Below, piece after piece: positions 22,086 through 34,627 of a stretch of 64,000 nt of DNA. This DNA is from Corallium rubrum (Eukaryota; Cnidaria; Anthozoa; Scleralcyonacea; Coralliidae). Each line of letters opens with the position of its first letter. Within the stretch, counting starts at the first letter, position 1. The stretch spans positions 28,970,529 through 29,034,528 of the forward strand of contig OZ035998.1 in the NCBI GenBank assembly GCA_964035015.1. Reading direction: 5' to 3'. Under the pieces are notes generated by a model. That model was not told the DNA's origin, did not search any database, and was given only the letters and a program-made list of their open reading frames with translations. Made by a program: the position numbers and the translations under genes.

Positions 22086-22600
22086 ATGTTGGGGATCCGT
22101 GGGGTGATGGTGGTTAAAAGGGTACATATGTTTCAGTGTAGTTTTTTACGTCAAAAAGCATCATCTTCGTTCGAGTTTGAGTACAAAACTACAAAATTTC
22201 GGAGAAGAAAAAATGTTTATAAGCTAGCTAGAAAAAGACAAGAGAAAGGGAAAGACAAGAGAAAGAAACAAGCGAACGAACGAAGGGAACAGGCCGAACA
22301 GCACTAGGCCAGAGCAAGATACAAGGAGAACTACAGCATGTTAAAGCGACTTGAGGAAAACAAAACACAGCGTCTAAAATTACATCAGAGTTTATAGTCG
22401 AAGAAACGAAAAGAGCGACTCGCAATATCAAGGCTAAATACGATATCTAGAACTACATCAGCGGAGAGAGGAACAGCGAGAGAAAGGCTAGAAATTATGC
22501 CAGAAAACACAGCAAAAAGGAATAGCACAAGAGAAAGAGAGACAGCGAAGAGAAAAACTTGAATTCGTGACTGAGAGATGGTATACGAAGGTACCGAGAT
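22086..22600 (+). pseudogene. Degenerate basic coiled-coil ORF
   Basis: Open from 22086 to 22307 (FRRRKNVYKLARKRQEKGKD), then interrupted frames continue with KRLEENKTQRLKLHQSL and SKKRKERLAISRLN to about 22560. The Lys/Arg/Glu-rich style resembles the N-terminal repeats of the Helitron at 47.4-48.2 kb, but there is no Rep or helicase motif, so the assignment is weak. Confidence 0.25.
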
Positions 22601-24100
22601 ATTTTTTAAAACATTTATTTATTAATAACAAAAGAAAACGATATATCTCTGTGTAGGAATTGTTGGTGGCATACATGTACTGTACAATCATGTATTTGAC
22701 ATTTTCATACATTCACTGTACTGCACATTGTTTTGTATAGTCTTTATATTTCTAGATGTATGCATTATGATTTATTATAAATTCATCAATTGGAGTAATG
22801 CCTAGCTATTCCCCCCTGGAGTGTCAGGCATAATTTGCAAACGTTTTATGCCTGGGAGTGGGGCATTTATCTACATTACTGTTCGAGGTACTGTTTATCT
22901 AAAGCTGAAAAAATTCTGGTTGCTAATTTAGTCACATACTTTCTGTGGTATAATAAGCCAATTAAACAGCAATATAACTGGGTTGTCAAAATATTGTATT
23001 TTGTGCAAAAAGACAATATAATTTGTACTGGTATGCTACAATGGGAGGTACGGGACTCCCATATATTGACTATACAGGGCTGTGCCACTGGAAAGGGAAT
23101 GGTTTTCATTTTTAGTTTGGAACAGGGTACCGGTGTAATAATTATCACACTTTTGATCTGGTGGCAGTCATTTACTCCTTTCTTTCAGTTTGGAACAGGG
23201 TACCATTTTTAGCCATTTTGTGTGAAGCCAATTTCTTTGTCTGGAGTAACCAACATAATTTAAGGGTTCAGTGGTACACCCCTGGGATTGAAGGCAGAGT
23301 GCATTAATAATAATACACAATGAACACGGGGGGTTTGCATTAATGTATTTCTAGTTAACAGTGGTGATTCTGTTTATTCACAGACGATGTTAGCAAGCCA
23401 CAACAGTCTTTGTCAGTAAATAATTTCAAAAATAGAGTAAACAACATCCTACTTTGTAACTCAACTTGTACATACATTCAAATATATGCTATCTACTGAA
23501 AATACTTTTATTCTGGTGTTTTGGATCCCGTGTTACGGCTTTTTTGCACTTAATTCATGTTCAATATGTTCTTCACTCATGACGAAGTTTTCGAAAACAT
23601 CGCTACGACCAAAACCTAGCCAAAACATACAAAAAATACGAAGAATTATAGAAAATATACTTTCTTACCTTTATAAAGTTTTGTTTTTACGATATTCGAT
23701 ATGTACAACATCTCAGTGATAAATGTTTTCAGTATTATGCTCTTTTGTTTGTCTCAAAAACTACAGACCCCATTTTGAAAAAAAAAATCAACAGTTCAAT
23801 GAATCAACAAATTCTAAAATCTCATACTTCAAAATGACAACTCAGAGGGGGAGACTGAAACGAGTAAAGTCAGTGCAGTGTTGAATAAGTACCAGTCTCT
23901 TTTCTAAAACTACTTTTAAAGAACAATTTCTTGTGATGCAATAGTCACCGCGCTAGGCGGTGACTATCACCTCAGATTCACCGCTGAGCGGACCAATCAG
24001 AAAGCTGGAAAGCCTCTTTTCCACTATGAAATTATACTAAATAGGGATAGTGAACAAACTGTTAACTAGCTATAATTCTATTGGAGCGGTTTGATCAAAT
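22601..24100. other. No gene recognised
   Basis: 23325-23356 is a third match to the CTAGT terminus seen at 8812 and 22024. 23943-24050 contains GTCACCGCGCTAGGCGGTGAC and related inverse phrases, a decayed hairpin element. ORFs are short and unconvincing. Confidence 0.4.
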
Positions 24101-24104
24101 CATC

Positions 24105-24210
24105 ACACCACTTCCTACCAGAGGTTTTCTGTCTGCAGTGCTCTTCCACTCCATTGGGTAACTTATGAAGAGTTAAAGAGAGAAAATCTCTGGGACCAGG
24201 GTACCGGCTG
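24105..24210. repeat. Half copy of the 'GGGACCAGG' MITE
   Basis: 'tcacaccacttcctaccagag ... agagagaaaatctctgggaccagggtacc' matches the right half of the hairpin at 52040-52187. Confidence 0.5.
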
Positions 24211-24374
24211 ATTATTTATAGTGCTGCATACATTTGCAGGCATGATAATGCCTTACTGGATCAGAGCGGTCAGTGCTACCCGCTTAATGTCCGTGTAAAA
24301 AGACCAACTGTATATTGGAGTAGTACATATATAGCTAGATGCATATATGGAAAGCTAAGCGTTATAATTTGGGA

Positions 24375-25020
24375 ACAGCGAATTTGAAGAGATTCTGCTT
24401 CTGGAAAAGAATTTCTACTTCATCTGTTATGCCTGCCGTTTGCCCAAAAAGAGGGGATTTCAATTTTTAATATCATCAATATTGTGAATAAATATATGGA
24501 AATTTGAAAGTCCTTGTGATTATATATAACTGTCTTACTGTCAACAAAAGCTAAGGTTAGTGACTTTTATGAATTATGACTGTTTTAAAAGTGGTTTAAA
24601 TTTGAAACGTAACAGTTTTAATTTGCGAATGCTGCGGCTGCAATAATACAATTACAATTTATTCATCTTTATAACAATACCGCAATCATGATATTCCGAG
24701 CTAAAAATCGATTTCTGTTTGCGAAGTGATGCCGATCAGGAAAACATCGGATTCTCTTTGACTAAAAAAAGAACAAGGTTTTATGAATCGAAGTCATTCA
24801 CTAATGAACCTATCGTTGAACATTGTTCTTTATGCTTGTTGTTTAAATTTTAGGAATAGATATTGCGCCGTGTGTACATACGCAGTCGGAATATCACTAT
24901 AATTATAATTATAATTTTAAAGCACGAAAATGTTTAATATGGAAAACACTAAAATCATTAAACGTTGAATAAAAGCCCAAGGTGTCAGTGCATTTCGATT
25001 GAAACTTTGCTCTAGTCACT
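24375..25020. repeat. Segment duplicated in inverse orientation at 57362-58472
   Basis: Landmarks in order: CAGCGAATTTGAAGAGATTC, GTGAATAAATATATGGAAAT, CAACAAAAGCTAAGGTTAGTG, CCCAAGGTGTCAGTGC, AAACTTTGCTCTAGTCAC. All are present reversed at 58472 down to 57362, where about 350 bp of extra sequence interrupts them. No conserved ORF links the two. Confidence 0.75.
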
Positions 25021-25847
25021 TTAACACATTCTTCCACCTTATAATAAATTCCTAATGTACTCATAATTTACCGGGCGCACATGCATGCACGCTACGATTT
25101 TAAATCGGCCAACTAAATTTTGAGCTTTCGACTAAAATCGTTACGTGTGCGGTGTCATTACTGAGCAATTTTTTTCGACCGATTTTTATCATACAATGTC
25201 AAACTGTTTGATCAGTATTGTCCGATTAAAATCGATCAAAATATCGCATCATGCCGTGTGTGGCGATTAACAATTTTTATCGTTCACTGACCACTCATTA
25301 TTCTTCCTGAAGTTATTTGGTTTGATGATCGTAAAAATGGTGACTCCAGTTGCTAAATGGCCGGCACACCTGTATGGTAAACACCGATTTTTATCGGTTG
25401 ACCAGCCGATAAAAGTCGGCCGACTAAAATCGTAACTTGCGCGCCAGGTCCTAGGTGCAACAGAACACAAACAATCAAATCTGGGGCACTACGAACATTG
25501 CTCTTTGCATTAAAACGGTTAAAAAACTAAGACGGTAACAAAAGAAATTACCATTTCAGACATTGTCCCTGTGCTGTGATTACTTCGCCGTCTTTTTAGT
25601 TCCTACAAATCATACTAGCCCACCCCAGTAAGTTACTAATTTCTCTGCGAGACATGTGACCAACACCGACTATGCAGATCTAATTCGCAGCGCGCGTGGG
25701 GAGGTAGCAAGCAGAGGTAAGACTCTGGGTACGACGTTGGATTGGCTCCACATCTATATTACATAAACACACTTGAACACGAACAAAAAAAAGAAGAAGA
25801 CATTTCATTCAATCAGTGAGCGGAATAGACAGAGCGGAATAGACAAA

Positions 25848-25850
<3 letters not shown>
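25021..25850. other. No gene recognised
   Basis: Repeated short phrases around CGATTTTTATCGG (25100-25440) give several imperfect inverse repeats, probably a decayed MITE. Bases 25700-25740 contain an 'agactctgggtacgacgttgg' phrase related to the elements at 56040 and 58800. Confidence 0.4.

Positions 25851-25887
<37 letters not shown>
25851..25887. repeat. (AT)n microsatellite
   Basis: AT run immediately 3' of the truncated secreted-protein copy. Confidence 0.95.
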
Positions 25888-25892
<5 letters not shown>

Positions 25893-25901
25893 TCTATTTC
25901 A

Positions 25902-26093
25902 TTAAATTGACATGCAGTAGACATGTCGTGTTCGGTGTGGCCAAACAGATCTTTCACCATACCAGATCCTTATTTGTTCGCCATTCGCGAGATACTTTGG
26001 ATAAGCAATGTCAGATAAGATGAGCTCAGGCGATGTCGAAGTGTACCCTGGTAGTTTATACCAAGCCCATTGAAGACATAAGCTATAAGTCAT
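25902..26093 (-). pseudogene. Truncated secreted-domain exon, copy 1
   Basis: Reads AWYKLPGYTSTSPELILSDI, AYPKYLANGEQIRIWYG, then loses the EDL...TEGDN segment seen in copies 2 and 3 and resumes at VYCMSI. The upstream half of the domain is missing; homology stops near 26070. The next upstream exon on this strand that fits is the signal-peptide exon at 29413-29461. Deletion plus 5' truncation make it a probable pseudogene. Confidence 0.65.
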
Positions 26094-26094
26094 T

Positions 26095-26690
26095 TTGAAT
26101 TTTTATTGTCAGAATCGCGCCATCGCGGGTTTGTTTGTCGACACTCCAGGATATGATCTCAATACTGAAGATCGAAGCCCACAACATATACAAAAGGAGT
26201 TAGATTGCAAGGTCAACCAACTGAATCGTTCAACTTTTGGGAAGTTTTTGTTTCATGCATTTATTTCTTTCGCCGGTGAGTTCATGCGAGAAGAAGAGGA
26301 GACGAGTTTGTGGAACGATCGACCAGTACGAGTACTGATCCTTTTTGTGTTTAAACTATTCATTATATATTTTTAATAAAATTCTTACAAGAACTTTAGA
26401 ATATGATAATTTTAGTGTATTTGGCTCGATCTTGTATCTACTGCTACGAGAAAGGTTGCTACGAGAAAGGTTGCTACGAGCATACGGAGAAAAGCTATTT
26501 CTAAATGAACCATTTTATTGGCTGAAAGCCATCACGTGCTCGGTAGTTGCACTCCCCTTCTCTTTTCCCTTCCCGCTCCGCCCTCGCGTGTCTTCCGAGA
26601 GTATTCGGCTCGCTCGTCGGGGGCTCATATCGTCAGCGGTTTTATCGAACTCGGCGACTCGCACAAAACGTCAACAACTTTAGTATAGGT
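26095..26690 (+). other. Unassigned ORFs
   Basis: Bases 26095-26376 encode 93 residues (VDTPGYDLNTEDRSPQHIQK and FGKFLFHAFISFAGEFM) with no recognised domain; bases 26345-26683 carry a short RERLL repeat. Nothing supports expression, and the first starts exactly where homology to the secreted-domain copy ends. Confidence 0.2.
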
Positions 26691-26844
26691 AATCGCATGG
26701 GGCCGAGGAAAATTAAGGTTTAATTTCACGAGTGTTTTCAAAATTCTACAAAATTGCCCGAGTCGCGAAGCGACGAGGGTAATTTGTAAGATTTTGAAAA
26801 CACGAGTGAAATTAAACCTTAATTTTACGAGAACTCATGCGATT
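26690..26844. repeat. Hairpin MITE with GTCGCGAAGCGAC core
   Basis: TAATCGCATG mirrors CATGCGATTA. The arms around AATTAAGGTTTAATTTCACG and its inverse flank a GAGTCGCGAAGCGACGAGG stem-loop. Confidence 0.85.
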
Positions 26845-27297
26845 ATGTGTTAATAATATAGCGGGCAAAATTATTCAAGAGCTATGTTATGTCCAGAAAA
26901 TGTCGAAGTACAATGTACCTTATCACGGTCGACGCTCGGCAACATTCCAAATTTCCCTCGCTCTATCGCTGTGCATGTAGCTTTCTTTTTGTAGACACAG
27001 GCAAAAGTTCGTAAATTTTCTACTGTATTCATTTTCACTCATAGTTTACACTCCTTCAATAGTTCAAAGTAGTTCAAAGTAAACAAAAAAGCATTTTCAG
27101 ACCGAAAAACCTTGCAGATTTGTGGAAAACATTGTCAGTCCTCTGAGGTTCACTGTTACTAAGTAACCAAGCGACCAATCACATGCAAGTACTGCTGATC
27201 AAGGAACCAATCAAGTGCAAGTAATTTTGCCCTGAATTACAAAAAAATACCTTCTTCATTAGCCAATCATATTCGAGAAATTTTGCCCTCTACATTA

Positions 27298-27813
27298 CTA
27301 CCATTTGCGTTCAAGTGTTTAGTGTTTAGCGAATTAACTAGTTGTTTTCAGGTTTTGAAACAAACGTTGTCCAATGACAACTCATCGGTTTGACAGATCA
27401 AACAATGACGAATAGGGGGTGTAACGTTTCGTTGTCAAGACTTGTCATCGTTCATGTCAGACCGCAGCGTTTGCTTGGAATATACTTTTCTTTGGCTTAA
27501 TTGTGAGAATTGGAATGATCAGCAAACGTAGGTCGCTTAGATAAGGGTAGTTCCACATCAGTGGGTAGTTCACTTCGATATGACGGCTGCCGAACGCATT
27601 TATTTTGTATTCTATGTTTGCCGTGGCCCGTGAGAAAATATCAACAAACCGTTGAAACTTGAAACGGAAGCAATAACAACGAAAAGTTACACCCCCTATT
27701 CGTCATTGTTTGATCTGTCAAACCGATGAGTTGTCATTGGACAACGTTTGTTTCAAAACCTGGAAACAACTAGTTAATTCGCTAAACACTAAACACTTGA
27801 ACGCAAATGGTAG
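27298..27813. repeat. Inverted-repeat element, about 516 bp
   Basis: CTACCATTTGCGTTCAAGTG mirrors CACTTGAACGCAAATGGTAG. Arms of about 137 bp (to 27434 and from 27677) include ATCAAACAATGACGAATAGG and its inverse. The central 240 bp has no ORF. Confidence 0.85.
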
Positions 27814-29300
27814 TATTAGGTAAGTAAAGTTTAGTTTATTTACGAGAACTATCACATTCTAACGTGCTCCCTTGTATGGTCTATTTAATAAAGCATTTCA
27901 TCTGGCCAGACGGTTTCTTCGGAAACATTGTTTTCAAGACAAGAGAAGCCCTATATCCCGTGGCTAGAAAGGGCTGATATATTAGAGAAACCTTCTACCC
28001 AACCATTTTTACTGCAGACAAACGCGAAGGAAAGCTTTGAATTGAGAGTCAAGCGCGACAAGGGGATTGAACGCATATTTTCATTGTTTTGATGCAATTA
28101 TTTTAACAAACACGGACTCCAGGTAAAATAACGTTTTTAAATATTTAGAAAGAAAGTGCTGCTGAAAAACCACAACCTTCCAGATCATCTGAATATATCA
28201 AGCATAAAAATATAATGAAAACAAAACAAGCGCTAGCATATGTCGTTATGTTGAACATCTTGTCAGCCTGCGTTGATGTCTGATCAAATCTTTCTCGTCT
28301 CGGATGTGTTTTGTGTGTTCACAGACATAGTTATTGGGCAGTATAAATGTCGCTGGCAAGTATCTTGATATTATATACGCTTACAATTGCACACGACGTT
28401 GATTAAGTGAACTTGCAGGTGATACTTTCAGTCTAGGTAAACAATGAAGCTGTGTAATAAGGCGAAGAGACTCTATTGAATGCTGTACATGTGTGGAAAT
28501 AATACTTTCTTTCTTTGCTTTCCTGATGTCTGATCAAGTCTTTCTCATAGACATAGTTATTGGTCAGTAACGTCGCTGGCAAGTATCTTGATATTATATA
28601 CACTTTAACAATCGCACACGCCGTTAATAGTTGTGTTGATATTTGATACCCGAAGAGACGCGACATATAATTCTAGCTTTACAGCTATTTACTGTGGTTG
28701 GTATGATTAGGGTTTTCTACGTATATTATAATTTATCAATGGCAAAAGTGTTTTACCTGCCAGACCACAAATTAGCTAAAACATATAAACAGACTCTGGA
28801 AATTACAGAAACGGAGATAAATACAGAGTTGCCTACGGATGTGGCTAGAGATGAATATGTTATAAAGGGAAGACATGCAGCTTGACAGGACGATATCAGA
28901 CTGCTTGTTTTGTTTTCATTATATAAATATTCAAGAGTAGATGTATTTCAAGGGTATGGAAGATTGGGATTTTTCACTGGTATTTGAGTCTTCTTTCCTA
29001 AATATCTAAAAAGTTTTTATACCGATAAAAGTATTTAAACTCATTTCCTCATGATCAGTTCCCAAAACTATTCACACCGGACGGTCAAGACGGACCGAAA
29101 AGGTAGTCGGATCAACAATTCGGGACCGACTTTTTCAACCGACTCACGCTAATGTGCGCCCCTGCGTATGTAATTCTGAATATTTCATAAAAGAAATAAA
29201 GAAAATAGTTACTATAGTCACTTTGTCTTTATCTAATATAAAATACTGAGAAGAAAATTCGTTCCACTTTGTTTCTCTTTATACTCCTTTATGAAAATGA
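27814..29300. other. Mostly unassigned; local tandem duplication
   Basis: Bases 28265-28420 and 28520-28635 are diverged copies of one segment ('tgatgtctgatcaa', 'cgctggcaagtatcttgatattatata'). Bases 28643-28885 (+) encode 80 residues (AKVFYLPDHKLAKTYKQTLE) with no recognised family. Confidence 0.35.
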
Positions 29301-29373
29301 TTGTATATACAATGTCTATACATGCAATGGTTTAGTTCATTTACTATACTTATTAACAACTGTAGTAAGTTAA

Positions 29374-29412
<39 letters not shown>

Positions 29413-29414
<2 letters not shown>

Positions 29415-29461
29415 GATTCCACTGCACGAAGGAGGCTGACCAAAAGCAAAACTTTCAACAT
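29413..29461 (-). CDS. Signal-peptide exon of the secreted-protein family
   Basis: From ATG at 29461 the exon reads MLKVLLLVSLLRAVES plus one base, then the donor GT at 29412-29411. The hydrophobic core and small-residue end fit a secretory signal. Phase 1 matches the acceptor phase of the domain exons at 53364 and 55578 (G/GA TCA TGG, giving SGSW). Its nearest downstream partner on - is the damaged exon at 25902-26093, so this is probably the first exon of a dead copy. An (AT)n run (29377-29412) abuts the donor. Confidence 0.45.
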
Positions 29462-29745
29462 TTTTCTGGACAAACAATCCGATTACTCCAGATAATAGAT
29501 TTTAGTTGATGTGCACAGCCTTGTATTCAGTGTCGATGTGTTGGTTATTGATGTGTTGATGCAGTTTATATCATTGTATCATCGTCCGTCATCGATGTTG
29601 GACTAAAGTGTTTTGCTGTTTTTTTGCTGGCAGACATCCGTGTGAGCAACACATGTTATTGCGGCTGGTGGAAACGGAAGTTTAAACATCTTGAATAATG
29701 CCGGAAATAATCCTCGAAACGACATTGTATGAAATATCTTCACAG

Positions 29746-29785
<40 letters not shown>

Positions 29786-32574
29786 ACGAAAGGTCTTCGT
29801 TTCTCTGTGATGGGTCTTCGCTCGAAAAGTTAGAAATTTACGTTCAATAATATCGGCAGTACTCCAACCTTATTATATTTCGATTTGTAATTAAACTGAC
29901 AGATTGACAGTCCACGATCAATTTCTTGGAACATGCAAGAAATATTTAATTAAGCATGTATATGCTACTACTGCATGTCGCATGCCGGTTGTATTCTTGA
30001 TATTCATGCATATGGTTTCATAAAAATTGCTCAAATATAGGTTAGTTACCGCACGGTTAATAGAAGGGAATCGTGGTTACCTTAGACGAAAGTTATAGTT
30101 AGCTTAGTAAGCTTATCCGTAACTTGAGAGATACTAATGAGACGATAGGCACATAATGAGAAAACAGAACAACTTTCAGCAGTTAGAAAGCCAATTACAA
30201 CTCTTTCACGAAGTTTTGAAGCCATGTACAGAGGAGGGTTTATCAGCACAGGCGTATAGCAGCCCAATTCGGTGTCTTTTTTTGTTTTTTGGTGGTTTGT
30301 TTGTTGTTGTTTTTTTTGTTGGTTTTTTTTTGGGGGGGAGGGGGGGGGGGGGGGGGGGGGAGATATTTGCCAGAAAAATTTAGGGTTAAATATACTTGAT
30401 TTTTATAAGTCGTATTTTTCAGTCTTAGTTTAACGTATACGGATTCTGCTTGAACATTTCACAGCAATACATATCGAAATTGCCAGAAATTCCCTGCAGA
30501 AAGTGCCCGAAGTTCCCTTTTTCAAATATTTTGGGAAGGCAATTGCCCATCGGAGTCAGAAGGAAAGCCGCCCCCCGCGATGAGATATATTTTTGGCTGC
30601 GTGTTTATTAATTCGTTGTATCTGGCAAAAACTCTGGACAGTCCCATCATACCGAAGTGTTTTTTTCCTGGTGTTGACATGTATTCACATGCATGCATGC
30701 AGAGGGTTCACAATAGATTTAGTGGGGTTATGCAATGACCAAGGTTAACAACTGGTAACCGCGCATCGCACAGGATGAACGCAATTAGCAAACAGCACGA
30801 AGGGCGTGCTTGGAGACTGGGCCGAGTTACTGCGCATCGCGCACTACGCTATTGCTTGACTTGTTGTCACACACAAGGTCGAGAGCGCCGCAAATTTCAA
30901 ACCCCCACCATCCCTCCCTTCAATTCAAAAAGACTGGTAAGTTTGTTTGTTTGTTTTTTTTCTCCACCAATTTATTGGTGTGAAGGTGTTAGCTGTCCCG
31001 AGGGGGTGGTCAGCTCAAGATACCACCTGGTTGGATCTTAACCTGATTCCAAGTACCACTTCTCGCTCCAGTCCAAGGCCCCCTCGGCCAACAGCTTGCA
31101 CCTAACCAACCAACCAAGCGGGTAAGTAAGGTGAACGAAGATGTTAATCACGGGGCATGGGATAAACATTACAAGAAACAGGATACAAGAGAAAAATATC
31201 GACGTGATTCGGATTTCAAAAACGAGATCTAGGAATTTTGCCGTCGGGTTTGGGAAATCGAAAGAAGCCCGCGTGTGGACTGGCGTCATGCAGTGCATGA
31301 TTAATTCGTCTAGAATATATTTTCATTCTCAAACGACATTAGGAAACATGATATATATACACACAAGATCAACTGATGAGTTTCAACTATACATTTCCTG
31401 CCGTTATATCATTCAGTGCTCATTGCTGTCTGTGGGTAAAACACGGAACAGCGAAACACCGGAACACGGAACAGCGGAACAGCAAAAAATTGAACACCTG
31501 TTACGGAAATTAAGCTGAACCGGGCTTTATTTGTTTCATGTATTAATTCAAACCATCACGAAATGGATGTTTGAAACAGGGTAAAATGTATAAACCTTAA
31601 CGGAAACGTATCATTTTACCGCATTTGCTTGGCCATTTTTATTTATTGCGCACGCTGAGAGCCTTGCAAACGTCTTTTATCAGTGCTACAATCATGGAAT
31701 AATTACATTGGGACAACTTGCAACAATGTCACTTCTAAGCAAAGATGCATTTTGTACAGTTAAGTTATCCTCCTCCTCCCCCCCCCCCCCCCCCCCCCCC
31801 CACCCTAAAATGTTGGTTCACAAACATGGTATGACGTTCGGGTAAGGCCTACCCCCAGGGACCAACATTGCAATGGTGGGGGAGAAGGGGGGAGGGTAGA
31901 CTTGTGAGGGTAGAGGAAGACCTGTGATGGTGGTTTGGAGCAGGCGACAGTTTTTTTTTAAGTTTACGATGCCGTCAGAAATCGCGCTCCCACGGAAAAT
32001 GTCCCAATTAATTATTCTATGATTGTAGTAGCATCAATGGAGCTGCGTGAATTTAAACCACAGCAGCTAGGTTATTGTTATGATTCTTATTCTGATCTCA
32101 GCCTGCGCAATAAACCTGGCTAAGCTTTTAAATTCGGTAAAATAATATGTTTCCATTAAGGTTTATAGACTTTACCGTTTCAAACATCGTTAAAGTTAAT
32201 GTATGAAACAAACAAAGCCGGGCCCGTGTCAGCTTAATTTCTGTCCACAGCCAGATCTTATTATTTAGGTGTTCATTTTTGTGGGTACTGGTTGCTAAAC
32301 CATATCCGCTATGTCATGAGCGCGGTTGTGTATGTGTTTGTGTGTACGAATGTTTTCGTCAATCACGTGATCAACGCAAACGACCAATAGCGGATCCGAA
32401 TCAGCATGTTCGAACGGTTTACGAAGTGTGCGTGCAACCAGAACAGCGAAAAGTTGGGTTTTGTTTCAGGTAATGAACATTTGCGCGTTATCACAAGACG
32501 CCAAGGAATATATGACAAGTCGACAGCTGACAGTGGGCTACTGGTCTGTCGGTATAAATTTGAACGGTTTTGAG
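29462..32574. other. Repeat-rich stretch without a supported gene
   Basis: (AT)n at 29749-29782; a T-rich then G-rich tract at 30275-30360; poly-C at 31778-31801; a GGAACAGCGAAACACC-type repeat at 31440-31490. ORFs at 30775-31041, 31038-31298 and 31141-31518 overlap on both strands and show no domain. Confidence 0.4.
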
Positions 32575-33420
32575 AATTTTTGCGGATTGTCTGGTTTCGA
32601 AACAATATGTATTTCAGCATTTTAATACATTTTTATGTATGTATGTATGTATGTATGTACTGTTGTTTTATACTATAAATACAAGCGCGCGGTGACTACA
32701 TATTTACATGCAATACCTTCTTGTGTTCAATAAAGCATTTCACGACCCCATCAGCTTTTGCTGTATATATACCTATCGTGATTAAATAAATGCTTACTGC
32801 TAAATGCTTACGTAATAAAACCATACAAGGTGTTACTATAATAATTCCGGAACGCGTTTCGACTTTGTCGCCTAAACGACAAGCTTCCCAAGGACGAAGA
32901 AACAGTGTGAGCGCTTGTTTGGCTTCGGATGAAAGGCTTTCTGAAATCTGAATGCCCTTTAACTATTAAATGTTTGAAGTGTTTACGTGTTAGGCGCTCG
33001 GCCAAGATCAGCCTGCGCCGCAGACGACTAAACCCCGGTATAGTACCATACCGGGGTTTAGTCGTCTGCGGCGCAGGCTAGGCCAAGATGTTTACACGCA
33101 GAAATCCACCGTGTGTTACATGTAGACGTATTCAATACTTATTCAAAAAACGCGTTGAACATTGATTTATTGAGACGCATCTATAAAACATAAAAATATC
33201 ATATTCTTTAACAATGCGATTAGCTTCCGCGTTTCCTGTTTTTGCCGATTTTACCTAACCGTGAGTTCAAACAATTTAGTATTAGGGGTTGGGGCTGTGA
33301 TTGGGGTTAATCGTTCGAAATTAACGATTATTGTTATTTCTATAGGTGAGACGTTAGAGTACATTCAGCCTTTGAATTAATGTTTGAAGTGTTAACATGA
33401 CTGATAAGCGCTGGGCCGAG
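32575..33420. repeat. Segmental duplication, copy 1
   Basis: Matches 34628-35345 over shared landmarks: GCGGATTGTCTGGTTTCGAA, a (GTAT)n tract, TTCCGGAACGCGTTTCGACT, AACGCGTTGAACATTGATTT, and GAAATTAACGATTATTGTTA. A third diverged partial copy is at about 41985-42365. Confidence 0.85.
33000..33089. repeat. Perfect-palindrome MITE with 9-bp target duplication
   Basis: A 72-bp hairpin, 33009-33080, from CAGCCTGCGCCGCAGACGAC to its near-exact inverse ending GTCGTCTGCGGCGCAGGCTA. GGCCAAGAT lies on both sides. The duplicate segment at 34980-34998 has one GGCCAAGAT and no element: an empty site. Confidence 0.9.
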
Positions 33421-34627
33421 CTGTTTAACTATAATTCACAAGCGGAAATTTCCATGCTGTGCTTTGCGCCGGTGTAACAGGACCAGATGCCCCCCTTCAG
33501 AATGCCCCCCGGGCATCTGGTGCCATGACCAGTTGCCCCCCTTCAGGACCAGATGCCCCCCTTGTGAAATCCTTTAAAATATTTCTTAAACCAAGTTCGA
33601 AATGTACTGAAACTTGTTTCGAAACTAACACTAAAACTCTTAGATGGTTAAATGAGTTCACAAGCGTTCTATAGACGTTGAAATGTCTTCCAAAGCGCCA
33701 TCAGGAAATGTTAATCGTGGTCGGCAATGATTAATGGTGGTTTTTCTAGTTTTGAAACAGCTTCGGAATGAGAACCTGTGCCGAAATAGTGCCTTTTTCA
33801 GAGTATGCTAGACCCGAAAACCGAGGTCTATTTCAACGCTTCGAAACATCAGCTCAACGATGTTACAATCAATAAGAAACAAAACTGGAACATCTGTTTA
33901 ATAAATTGGAAATTCGGCATGACCAATGACCCTGACCATGGACAAAATTGAAATTCTAATGTCCTGTAGTCGTCTATTAAGTAGCGTGGGTAATTAGCTC
34001 TATGTAGCAGATCCTGATACGTAGATTGTTTATCCCTAAAAACTGCTCTCAGTCCTCTTTCCTGTATTCGTTCGAGCCTTCTGGTAGCTTTACAAAAACG
34101 CGCTACCCGGACCCCGGTTCAAACTAGCCGTAATGACGTCGCAAAAATAAAAAAAGTCAACATAACAAGTTCTGCTGCGACAATTTTAAGAAACAAAAAA
34201 GGTAAAACGAACTTACTGTCGTAGATGCTAACCTATATGGCAAGATATACTGTGCCTTCCGGTTCAAACCAGCTGTTACACGTCATAAATATAAAAAGTA
34301 AACATAACAACTTCTGCTGCCAAAATCTGCTTGTTGCCAAAAGTTTTTAAAGATTACAAACTGTCTCACATTTCTTCTTTAATACAACAACATAGAAAGG
34401 GAAAACAACATATTTCTCTGTAAAACGTGACACATCATTTATCCAAGCACAAGATTTCTTCCACATCCTCTGTAACATTTGAAAGCTAGTCATTTTTTAC
34501 GCAACCTTGTAGATATACATATATGTATACAGTGGCGTGGTGGCAAGTTTCAGGCTGGGGTAACCAGATTAGCTTTGGCTTCCTCACCCCTCACACCCCC
34601 CCCCCCCCCCCCGCAAAAAAATATATT
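33421..34627. other. No gene recognised; GATGCCCCCC repeats
   Basis: Bases 33480-33565 repeat GACCAGATGCCCCCCTTCAG with variants. Bases 34090-34340 contain two related segments ('ggttcaaac tagc/cagc ... cataacaa c/g ttctgctgc'). Poly-C at 34598-34612. Confidence 0.4.
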
